Origin: an uncultured Actinomycetes bacterium
GTDB taxonomy: Bacteria; Actinomycetota; Acidimicrobiia; Acidimicrobiales; RAAP-2
Direction: 5' to 3'
Assembly (NCBI GenBank): GCA_903924205.1
Contig: CAIYAP010000007.1
Location: 124,001 to 188,000 of the forward strand
Length of the DNA stretch: 64,000 nt
Position 1 is the stretch's first letter. Every line of letters starts with the position of its first letter. Below the pieces are notes generated by a model. The model was not told the DNA's origin, searched no databases, and saw only the letters and a list, made by a program, of their open reading frames with translations. Positions 1-7,374 of this stretch are shown in pieces. The position numbers and the translations under genes are program-made.

Positions 1-2
1 GT

Positions 3-179
3 CTCGGAGTAGTCGAAGGTGTCCTTATCCCGACCATTGTGGGCTTCGGCGTCCCGCACGCCCCGGCGATCTTGGCGGTCTTGCTCTACCGATTGATCAA
101 CTTTTGGCTCCCCATTCCGCTGGGCGGGATTTCCTACCTCACTTTGCGGTGGAGCGGCAAGACTCAAGCTAGTGAGTGA
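3..179 (+). CDS. C-terminal end of a YbhN/LPG-synthase-type integral membrane protein (partial)
   Basis: An open frame enters from the left edge and ends at TGA 177-179. The 58 visible residues contain GVVEGVLIPTIVGFGVP, then a hydrophobic stretch ending in GGISYLTLRW and a short polar tail. This pattern is typical of the last membrane segments of the lysylphosphatidylglycerol synthase transmembrane / UPF0104 (YbhN) family, whose members act as lipid synthases, flippases or regulators in the cytoplasmic membrane. The start and most of the protein lie outside the window, so the exact subfamily cannot be decided. The stop codon runs 11 bases into the convergent ppk1 gene. Confidence 0.6.
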   Translation, partial: LGVVEGVLIPTIVGFGVPHAPAILAVLLYRLINFWLPIPLGGISYLTLRWSGKTQASE

Positions 180-2238
180 GAGCGTTAGCCTCACGTATCG
201 CGCGGTCCCGCAGAATTTGCTGCACGGATACACCATCCACGGGCTCAACTTTTCGCCAGCGACGATCTGACCCCAAAGCCCACGCACTGGTGTCGTCAGC
301 GAGCGAGAGAGCCAAGGCACTGGTGACCGACTCGCGAAGAGCGATGTCTTGCAACGGAACGAGCACCTCAATACGGCGATCCAAATTTCGCTCCATCAAA
401 TCCGCTGAACCAATAAAGAGCTCATAATCCGTCGCTTGCGGGTGTCCGAAGGAGTAGATACGAGAATGCTCAAGGAATTCACCCACGATTGATCGAACCG
501 TAATGTTTTCCGACAACCCTTCGACACCTGGGCGGAGGCAACACAAAGTGCGCACCACCAATCGAACGGGCGTACCCGCCTGAGATGCCTGGTACAGCGC
601 ATCAATAATGGTGGGGTCGGTAAGGCCGTTCACCTTCATCTCGATGAGGCCTTCTGGCCCTCGAGCAGCCTGTCGCGAGATGCGTTCCAATATTCCTTGT
701 CGGACCGACACGGGCGACACCAAAATGCGCGAATAGTGAGCGTGTTTAGAAAAACCCGTCAGGAAGTTAAACAGGTCGGCCACATCGCGCGTGATGTCCT
801 CATCGCATGTGAGAAGCCCGAAATCTTCGTAAATCCGCGCGGTCTTCGAGTTGTAGTTTCCCGTACCGATGTGGACATAGCGGCGGATCTGATCGCCCTC
901 TCGTCGAAGCACCAGCGCGGTCTTAGAGTGGGTCTTGAAACCCATAACGCCGTAGACGACGTGCACGCCGGACTCTTCCAACGCCTTGGCCCATTCGATA
1001 TTGGCCGCTTCATCGAAGCGAGCTTTCAACTCGACGAGCGCCGCAACTTGCTTACCCGCCTCGGCTGCGGCGATGAGACTCTTCACAATCGGTGAATCAC
1101 CAGAGGTGCGATACAGGGTTTGCTTTATGCCCACCACTTGGGGATCGGCGGCGGCTTGTTGAATGAACATCTCCACTGAGTCAGAGAACGATTCGTACGG
1201 GTGATGCAGGAGAACATCTCCTTCGCGAATAACCCCAAAAATGTCTCTGATTCCCTCATCTCCCGCCAACCGAGGTGGCGTGAGGGGCGACCAGCCTGCC
1301 GACTTCAAATCCGGACGATCGAGTGAATAGAGCTGCCACAAGTCTCCGAGGCCGAGCGGTGCATTTAACGAATACACCCGCGACGTCTCCAAATCGAGTT
1401 GGCCGAGGAGGAGGGACAAGAAGTCAGGGTCCATCGTGGACTCGATTTCGACGCGCAGGGCGCGACCGAAGCGTCGGCGGCGCAACTCGACCTCGAGGGC
1501 CACCAGGAGGTCGTCTGCTTCATCCTCCTCGACGGATAAGTCAGCGTTACGCGTTACGCGGAAAATGTCAGTTCGCCCCACATCCATTCCCGGAAAGAGG
1601 CTCCCGACGTGGGCCGAAATGACTTCTTCGAGTCGCACGAACGTCGTTCCACCCGCAATAGCGACAAAGCGTGGCAGCGTGGACGGTACCTTGACTCGAG
1701 CTTGGCGCTCATCACCGTTATCGGAGTCACGTACCGTCGTAGCCAGATTCAACGACAAATTTGAAATCATGGGGAAAGGGTGCCCCGGGTCAACGGATAG
1801 CGGTGTCAACACCGGATAGATCAGTTCATCAAAGTAATTCGACACCCAGTGACGCTGTTCATCCGTCAACGTGTCGTAGGCGACCAGGTTCACTCCATTT
1901 TCGGCCAACTCCGGCACGAGTTCATCGAGGAATATCCGATCCAAACGTTCGCTGAGCTGGGACACGCGATCTCTAATGGCTCGAAGTTGATCCTTGGGAC
2001 GCATGCCGTCCAGTGAGGGCGATTCGATACCCGCGGCAATCTTGTCCTCCAGGCTCACCACTCGCACTTGGAAGAACTCGTCGAGCATCTCCGCAAAGAT
2101 GGCGGCGAACTTGCAGCGGTCCAAGATGGCAAGAGAGCGATCGTCCGCGAGGTCAAGCAGCCGAGCTCCAAATTCCAGCCGTGACATTTCACGGTTTGAG
2201 AATCTGTCGGGTCCGTAAGCGAGGGGGGTTGTTGTCAT
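169..2238 (-). CDS. ppk1: Polyphosphate kinase 1
   Basis: PPK1 reversibly transfers the gamma phosphate of ATP onto polyphosphate chains at the membrane. The 689-residue length is normal. The N-domain signature FSNREMSRLEFGARLL sits near residues 13-28. The phosphate-binding stretch GIKQTLYRTSGDSPIV lies near 371. The autophosphorylated histidine is in GFKTHSKT (about residue 435), and the second conserved histidine in LEHSRIYSF (about 590). All these match the known catalytic set, so an active enzyme is expected. The ATG start is at 2236-2238. It is divergent from the SEDS gene at 2290 with 51 bases between them. No ppx or phosphate-transport gene is visible nearby. Confidence 0.96.
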   Translation of the reverse strand: MTTTPLAYGPDRFSNREMSRLEFGARLLDLADDRSLAILDRCKFAAIFAEMLDEFFQVRVVSLEDKIAAGIESPSLDGMRPKDQLRAIRDRVSQLSERLDRIFLDELVPELAENGVNLVAYDTLTDEQRHWVSNYFDELIYPVLTPLSVDPGHPFPMISNLSLNLATTVRDSDNGDERQARVKVPSTLPRFVAIAGGTTFVRLEEVISAHVGSLFPGMDVGRTDIFRVTRNADLSVEEDEADDLLVALEVELRRRRFGRALRVEIESTMDPDFLSLLLGQLDLETSRVYSLNAPLGLGDLWQLYSLDRPDLKSAGWSPLTPPRLAGDEGIRDIFGVIREGDVLLHHPYESFSDSVEMFIQQAAADPQVVGIKQTLYRTSGDSPIVKSLIAAAEAGKQVAALVELKARFDEAANIEWAKALEESGVHVVYGVMGFKTHSKTALVLRREGDQIRRYVHIGTGNYNSKTARIYEDFGLLTCDEDITRDVADLFNFLTGFSKHAHYSRILVSPVSVRQGILERISRQAARGPEGLIEMKVNGLTDPTIIDALYQASQAGTPVRLVVRTLCCLRPGVEGLSENITVRSIVGEFLEHSRIYSFGHPQATDYELFIGSADLMERNLDRRIEVLVPLQDIALRESVTSALALSLADDTSAWALGSDRRWRKVEPVDGVSVQQILRDRAIREANALTH

Positions 2239-2277
2239 AAGGGTCCTAAATGCCTACCGAACTCTAGACCTCGCCAG

Positions 2278-2283
2278 TACGCT
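2278..2283 (+). promoter_or_regulatory. Candidate -10 element (TACGCT) for a leaderless SEDS-gene mRNA
   Basis: TACGCT fits TAnnnT and ends 6 bases before the GTG start at 2290. No Shine-Dalgarno sequence precedes that start. This arrangement would give a transcript beginning at or next to the start codon. It is a motif match only; no clear -35 is seen. Confidence 0.35.
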
Positions 2284-2289
2284 CTGGAC

Positions 2290-3648
2290 GTGTCCCTCAC
2301 AGGCTTTTCTGCCTCTACGAACGAAGTTTCATCTAAACGACGCAGTGTGTTCACGCGCCTGTCAATGGTCCTCTTCGTTAACGTCATCATTGACTCTCTC
2401 TACGGACTGTCGTGCCTTGCCACTCATGGCACGTTGGGATCCGCGTTCCTCGAGTTCGCCGGCCCCGCGCTGCTGGCATCGCTGGTGCTCACCTGGGCCA
2501 CTTCTCGCTGGGCTCCCCACTCCTCGCAACTCTTACTTCCCGCCGCTCTGTTCTTAAACGGAGTGGGCATGCTCGAGATCGCACGTTGGAACCCCGCCCG
2601 GGCGCAGTACCAGGCGTACAGTTTCGTGGCGGCGGCGTTGGCCTACATGGCGGTTCTCAAATTCTTACCCCGCATTCGCGAATTGGACCGCTACCGGTAC
2701 CTGACGCTGCTCGGCGCTATCACTTTGATCCTGCTTCCCCTGGTGCCGGGAATTGGCCACAAAGTGGGTGGCGCTCGATTGTGGGTGGGCGTTGGACCAG
2801 TGTCCTTTCAGCCAGTGGAGTTTGCCAAGATTCTCTTAGGAATCTTCTTTGCCTCGTATTTCGCGGCCAACAAGGAACTGCTCACCGTTCCGACCCGACA
2901 ATTCCTCGGTCGGCCCATAGTGAGTCCCGCCGTCATCGCTCCCATTTTGGCAACGTGGACTTTCGCCATTCTGGTCCTCGGCGGAGAAAACGACATCGGT
3001 TTCGCAATCTTGCTCTTCATGTTGTTCATGACAATGCTCTGGGTGACAACTGGCAAGACCTCATACGTGATCAGCGGCTTAGCCCTCTTTGTTATCGGTG
3101 GCGTGGTGGGAAGCAAGCTCTTCTATCAAGTCCACCAACGCATCAATGTGTGGCTCAACCCGTGGTCCTCGTGGGCATACGCGCACGGAGGGCGGCAAAT
3201 CCTTGAGGGATGGTTCGCCATTGCCTCGGGCGGATTGACCGGTACGGGCATGGGCTTGGGTAAAACTGGTCGGTGGGGCACCGAAGTCACCAGCGACATG
3301 ATTTTGTCGGCCATCGGTGAGGAACTGGGCTGGATAGGACTTCTCTTTTTGTTTCTCGCAAGTCTGGTGATTGTGGGTATCGCTCTTCGTACCGCCCAAA
3401 AGGGTACGTCGGACTTCTCCCGACTGGTCGCGCTCAGCTTGGGCGCCACCTTGGGTTACCAAACCTTCGTGATCGCCACCGGTGTGTTCCGCCTGCTGCC
3501 TCTCACGGGAATTACCGTCCCCTTCGTGGCCTACGGCGGTAGTTCCTTGGTAGCGAACTACCTGGTCCTCGCCCTATTGACACGACTAAGTGATGAATCC
3601 GAAGCACCTCGTCTCGGCGGCGAGATCACACTGCTCAGCTTCGATTAA
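2290..3648 (+). CDS. SEDS-family glycan polymerase (FtsW/RodA/SpoVE), actinobacterial RodA-like
   Basis: This 452-residue polytopic membrane protein has the SEDS signatures: a GLTGTGMGLGKTGR-like loop, SDMILSAIGEELGW, and the C-terminal LPLTGITVPFVAYGGSS. SEDS proteins polymerise lipid II into peptidoglycan glycan strands together with a class B PBP. The C-terminal LPLTGxTxPxxxYGGSSLxANY pattern is close, from memory, to M. tuberculosis RodA (Rv0017c). The second SEDS protein at 4079 looks like canonical RodA. The GTG start is the most upstream in frame and has a TACGCT hexamer just before it. The gene stands alone on the plus strand and its stop overlaps the convergent nuclease gene by 4 bases. 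No PBP is adjacent, so its division or elongation role is not settled. Confidence 0.85.
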   Translation: MSLTGFSASTNEVSSKRRSVFTRLSMVLFVNVIIDSLYGLSCLATHGTLGSAFLEFAGPALLASLVLTWATSRWAPHSSQLLLPAALFLNGVGMLEIARWNPARAQYQAYSFVAAALAYMAVLKFLPRIRELDRYRYLTLLGAITLILLPLVPGIGHKVGGARLWVGVGPVSFQPVEFAKILLGIFFASYFAANKELLTVPTRQFLGRPIVSPAVIAPILATWTFAILVLGGENDIGFAILLFMLFMTMLWVTTGKTSYVISGLALFVIGGVVGSKLFYQVHQRINVWLNPWSSWAYAHGGRQILEGWFAIASGGLTGTGMGLGKTGRWGTEVTSDMILSAIGEELGWIGLLFLFLASLVIVGIALRTAQKGTSDFSRLVALSLGATLGYQTFVIATGVFRLLPLTGITVPFVAYGGSSLVANYLVLALLTRLSDESEAPRLGGEITLLSFD

Positions 3649-4073
3649 TCGAGCGGCTCCAGCAAGTCCTCGGCCACCAATATGGGTGCGGGGACTGTTT
3701 GACGAAGAGCCAAGGCGACGCCATCGGAAGGACGGCATGGAATGCTGAAGCGTCCTTGCGCTCCCATCACGTCGACCTCGGCAAAATAGACGCCATTGGA
3801 GTAGTCGAAGATCCGCACGCAGATTAGATCCGCTCGCAGATTCTGCAGAACGCTGGTTGCAACGTCATGGGCATTAGGTCGAGGGGCCTCGAGATTACGC
3901 CACGCATAGGCAATAGAGTTTGCGTCCGGAAGCGCCATGTGCAGCGCCAGTGGGCGATACGGCGCATCAGTTTCCGTGAGGTACACCACTGGCGACACGT
4001 CCGGAAGATCAAAATGGATACCGGTGACTTCCATCGGCGAAAATGCCGCATACGACTCGATGGCTTCTGTCAT
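3645..4073 (-). CDS. Bifunctional nuclease (BFN, DUF151) domain protein
   Basis: The 142-residue protein is almost entirely one BFN/DUF151 domain: an N-terminal strand followed by SPVVYLTETDAPYRPLALHM, then ALPDANSIAYAW, and the C-terminal IPCRPSDGVALALR (about residues 109-122), the family hallmark. Homologues are small single-domain proteins in many bacteria, and a plant member has been reported to have RNase and DNase activity. The in vivo role in bacteria is poorly defined. It lies 5 bases downstream of rodA and is probably the last gene of that minus-strand operon. Nuclease activity here is a family-level inference only. Confidence 0.85.
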   Translation of the reverse strand: MTEAIESYAAFSPMEVTGIHFDLPDVSPVVYLTETDAPYRPLALHMALPDANSIAYAWRNLEAPRPNAHDVATSVLQNLRADLICVRIFDYSNGVYFAEVDVMGAQGRFSIPCRPSDGVALALRQTVPAPILVAEDLLEPLD

Positions 4074-4078
4074 GGCTT

Positions 4079-5215
4079 CTATTTAACTCGCTTGGAGATA
4101 GACAGCACGGCCCCTCCCGCCAGGGCGAATACGACCGCTGAGGACCCGCCGTAGCTGATCATCGGCAAAGGAATGCCCGTGACTGGCATGATCCCCAGCG
4201 TCATTCCAATGTTTTGGAAGCAACTGAAGGCGAAAAAGACGTAGGCGCCCATCGCAATGAACCGGCCCAGGGCATCATGCGACTCCCGGCTGATACGAAA
4301 CATCCGATACGCGATAAACGACAGCAGGGCGACCAAGGCGGTCGTCCCGAGTAATCCCATCTGTTCGCCGACCACCGCAAAAATGAAGTCCGTCTTGCTT
4401 TCGGGAACGAAACCCAACGTTGTCTGGAGTCCACCAAAGAGGCCAGCACCCGAGAACCCTCCCGCGCCAATGGCATTCTTCGAGTGAGCCACCTGGTAGA
4501 GGAGCTTCAGGATGTCGGGATCAGTCCCGTTGTAGTTCTGATTCACGAAGCTCGTGAGTCGAGCGACTTGATAGGGGTGAAGAAGACCCACAAAGATGAA
4601 CACGGCAAGGGACGCAACTCCCCCTGCACCCAGAACGGCCATGAACCGAGGGGGCACACCAGCAACCATGAGGATGACCGCCACGGTCAAAATCATCAAG
4701 ATTGATGTTCCGAGATCCGGTTGTGCCAAGATCAACAGGATGGGCACGGCTGCCATCGTCAAGATGCGCCGCACGTCATACATCGTGAGGCCTTCTGGCC
4801 GGCGCGCGCAGTAGGTCGACACCGCCAAGATCACCGCCAAGACGGAAAACTCCGAGGGCTGCACCTGCATAAATCCAAGGTTGTACCAACGCTGTGCGCC
4901 CAGCGACGAGCTGCCGACGGCGAGCACACCCGCAAGCGCCAAAATGACCGCGATGTACAGAGGCGTCGACACCATTTCGAATTTTCGAAAGTCCAAACGC
5001 GACACCAGGAACATCACCACGATGCCCACTACTGCCCACGTCAACTGTCGCTTGAAGTAATACTGAGGATTATCTCCCGCATTGATCAGCAGTTGGCGAG
5101 TTGCGGAGTAGCTCATGAGGGCTCCGAAGAGCGCGAGCGTCACCATCGCGATAAAAAGAGGGCGGTCGATGGCCTCTGATGGCCTGTCGAGTGAACGCGC
5201 GGATCCCCATTTCAT
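4079..5215 (-). CDS. rodA: Rod-shape SEDS peptidoglycan polymerase RodA
   Basis: This 378-residue protein has about ten membrane segments and the RodA/FtsW signature. QPDLGTSILM lies mid-protein, GGFSGAGLFGG in the large loop and FVPESKTDFIFAVVGEQMG just after it. The C-terminal MPVTGIPLPMISYGGSS is typical of canonical RodA (MrdB). It polymerises lipid II during side-wall elongation and normally works with PBP2. Its start overlaps the aroE stop by 4 bases (ATGA), so the two are probably translationally coupled. It is the second SEDS protein in the first 5.3 kb; the other, at 2290, is of a different subtype. Confidence 0.92.
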   Translation of the reverse strand: MKWGSARSLDRPSEAIDRPLFIAMVTLALFGALMSYSATRQLLINAGDNPQYYFKRQLTWAVVGIVVMFLVSRLDFRKFEMVSTPLYIAVILALAGVLAVGSSSLGAQRWYNLGFMQVQPSEFSVLAVILAVSTYCARRPEGLTMYDVRRILTMAAVPILLILAQPDLGTSILMILTVAVILMVAGVPPRFMAVLGAGGVASLAVFIFVGLLHPYQVARLTSFVNQNYNGTDPDILKLLYQVAHSKNAIGAGGFSGAGLFGGLQTTLGFVPESKTDFIFAVVGEQMGLLGTTALVALLSFIAYRMFRISRESHDALGRFIAMGAYVFFAFSCFQNIGMTLGIMPVTGIPLPMISYGGSSAVVFALAGGAVLSISKRVK

Positions 5216-5976
5216 GGTTGCCAGCCTAAGACGTCAATGTCGATCTCTCGGTCGAACCACCATTCCAATTGCAGCTTGGCCTGGAAATACAACATGGGCA
5301 ATCCGTCGACGGTGGTCCAACCCCTCGCTGCGCACTCGTCAAGAAAAAGCGAGGAACGACCATACGAGAGGTCAACGGCGAGGGCATGTTCGGGCTCCAG
5401 CGCCGAGAACTCGACCCCTTCACCTTTAAGAGTGGAGCTTGTCGCGTTGATGACCCAGTCGGTGGTGGCAGAAACGCACATCTCGGTAGTCAACTGGGCA
5501 CCACGGTTCCACTCGGACATTTCCAAGGGCCGGCGAGTGGCAACGGTGACTTCCGCATCATGAGCGAGCAGCGCCGCAACACAACTACGTGCCGCCCCTC
5601 CCCCACCGAGGACAAGGACTCGTACCCCTGGGACCTTTCGACGGGTCACGGCCTCTAGTGCCTGAACCAAACCTTCACCGTCAACATTTCTACCCAGAAC
5701 TCTGCCGCCTCGGCTCACAAGGGAATTCACTGCCCCCGCGATGCGTGACGGCCCATCTATCTCATCGCATAATGACAGAACTTCTTCTTTTAGAGGAGTG
5801 GTAATGCTGAGCGCCCGAGAGCCGGACCCAGACAGAAAGCTGGCGACGTCATCAATCGACGTGGCCAGGAGCCGCGTCGCATATCCTTCGAGTCCCAAGT
5901 GGTCAAGAGCACGTTGCTGGATTACCGGGCTCAGAGAGTGGGCTACTGGATCGCCCGCGACTCCGACATGCCACAT
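5212..5976 (-). CDS. aroE: Shikimate dehydrogenase
   Basis: AroE reduces 3-dehydroshikimate to shikimate with NADPH in aromatic amino acid synthesis. The 254-residue sequence has the substrate motif SLSPVI (14-19), the catalytic Lys63 in TPLKEE and Asp99 in GRNVDGEG, and an NADP-binding loop VLGGGGAARS (122-131). The C-terminal GLPMLYFQAKLQLEWW carries the conserved Gln. Length is slightly short but complete. It lies between mltG (2-base gap) and rodA (4-base overlap). The aroE-mltG-ruvX-alaS order is also that of M. tuberculosis, from memory. Confidence 0.93.
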   Translation of the reverse strand: MWHVGVAGDPVAHSLSPVIQQRALDHLGLEGYATRLLATSIDDVASFLSGSGSRALSITTPLKEEVLSLCDEIDGPSRIAGAVNSLVSRGGRVLGRNVDGEGLVQALEAVTRRKVPGVRVLVLGGGGAARSCVAALLAHDAEVTVATRRPLEMSEWNRGAQLTTEMCVSATTDWVINATSSTLKGEGVEFSALEPEHALAVDLSYGRSSLFLDECAARGWTTVDGLPMLYFQAKLQLEWWFDREIDIDVLGWQP

Positions 5977-5978
5977 GG

Positions 5979-6968
5979 CTACAGCCCTCGCGAACGCGCG
6001 AGGCGCTCATTGGCCAGTTGACCTGCGTAGGTCGTGGAGAATGCTTCATCACCCTGTTGGTTGATCACCACGAAATACCGCCACGTTCCCGCCGGTGGAT
6101 TCAACATCGCACGCAGCGCCGCTGCAGATGGAACGCACGTCGGAGTCGGGGTCAAGCCAGCGTGTAGGTAGGTGTTGTACGGCGAGGGAATGCGCAACAT
6201 CGCGGTGGTCACGCGACCACCATCTCGCCCGAGGGCGTACAAGATCGTCGAATCCATCTGCAAGGAGCTATGTGTGGCAAGGCGATTGAGGATGACCCTC
6301 GCCACCTTGGGCATATTGCTGAGGTAGTAGCCCTCTTTTTCAACAATCGATGCGGCGATGATTATCTGGTACGCGCTGAGACCGTGCGAACGCCACTTCG
6401 TTGTCACACCACTCATGCCCACGGATGCCAAGGTGCTGATGAAGGCGTCATGCATCGTCTGGGCGATTTCGGCGGGTGTCGAGGCGGGTGTCACAATGTA
6501 CGAACCCGTTCCCAGCAAGCCCTCCGCCGAGGTTGAGGCCACTCCGGGAACGGAGAGTTCTCGCAGGCGCGCTCGGAACTCGCTCGCAAAGCTGGCCCCT
6601 CGAAACGCTGCAAGATGGTTTGCCACTTCCGCCACGGTCATCCCAGCTCGCACCTCTATGGCATCGACATTGGGACCATGAGCGAGCAAGTGTTCCAATG
6701 CAAAATAGCTGGAATGAGCCGCAATCTCATAGGAGCCGGGAAACACCGTCGGGCAACCGAGGGTCGAGCACATGGCGTGAAAAATAAATGCATTACTGAT
6801 GACGCCGGCCTGTTCGAATTTCCCAATAATGGTGCTCATCGAGTCTCCGGTATTCACCGTGACCACCACCGGCTTTCCGGGCCCGGTGAAGGGGCTCACG
6901 CTATTCCACATCCAGCCGGACGCCAGCACGAACACGACAGCCAGCGCGATCACGAACTTGCGAATCAC
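5979..6968 (-). CDS. mltG: Endolytic murein transglycosylase MltG (YceG-like)
   Basis: MltG is a membrane-anchored lytic transglycosylase that cuts nascent glycan strands and so sets their length. This 329-residue protein has one N-terminal membrane anchor (about residues 4-22). It then has a LysM-like N-domain and the catalytic signature AASIVEKEG (205-213) with Glu210 and Glu212, followed by VARVILNRL and LQMDSTILYALG. The region that normally reads EG-x2-PDTY is AEGLLGTGSYIV here, lacking the Pro and Asp, which is unusual. It overlaps ruvX by 4 bases. The divergence suggests altered substrate handling, but the catalytic glutamates remain. Confidence 0.88.
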   Translation of the reverse strand: MIRKFVIALAVVFVLASGWMWNSVSPFTGPGKPVVVTVNTGDSMSTIIGKFEQAGVISNAFIFHAMCSTLGCPTVFPGSYEIAAHSSYFALEHLLAHGPNVDAIEVRAGMTVAEVANHLAAFRGASFASEFRARLRELSVPGVASTSAEGLLGTGSYIVTPASTPAEIAQTMHDAFISTLASVGMSGVTTKWRSHGLSAYQIIIAASIVEKEGYYLSNMPKVARVILNRLATHSSLQMDSTILYALGRDGGRVTTAMLRIPSPYNTYLHAGLTPTPTCVPSAAALRAMLNPPAGTWRYFVVINQQGDEAFSTTYAGQLANERLARSRGL

Positions 6969-7372
6969 TGATGCGCCTCCAGCCAGGCTTCAAGAATGAC
7001 GCATGCCGCGGCAGAATCAACACGTCGGCGCTGCTCGCTCCCCGAGAAGCCTGATTGGCGAAGTTGCTGGCTCGCCGTCACAGTCGTGAGTCTCTCATCA
7101 ATCCGCTCCACCGGAATCGTCACCGCGAACGAAATTCGCGCTGCCAACTCATCAGCTTCGGACGTGCTGGCAGTTTCTCGTCCCGTCAGCGACACGGGGC
7201 GACCAATGACAATGATGTCGATGTTTTCCTCGTCCACCAAATTTCGTGCCAGTGACTCAATGTCGCCCTCCGCGGCCCAGGCGTCACGAGGAAATGCAAA
7301 GGTTCTCTGGGAATCACTCACGGCGACGCCGATTCGCCTTGTTCCCGGATCGAGGGCAGCAACTCGTCCCAA
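6965..7372 (-). CDS. ruvX: RuvX/YqgF-type Holliday junction resolvase-like nuclease
   Basis: A 135-residue RNase H-fold protein. The first acidic motif is in ALDPGTRRIGVAVSD (6-20, Asp8). The second region reads VIGRPVSLTGRE, followed by VERIDERLTTV, and the C-terminal motif DSAAACVILEAWL carries the last Asp. Family members process rRNA precursors (5' end of 16S) and were first proposed as resolvases. It overlaps mltG by 4 bases and lies 2 bases after alaS, so it belongs to the same operon. Confidence 0.92.
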   Translation of the reverse strand: MGRVAALDPGTRRIGVAVSDSQRTFAFPRDAWAAEGDIESLARNLVDEENIDIIVIGRPVSLTGRETASTSEADELAARISFAVTIPVERIDERLTTVTASQQLRQSGFSGSEQRRRVDSAAACVILEAWLEAHQ

Positions 7373-7374
7373 CG

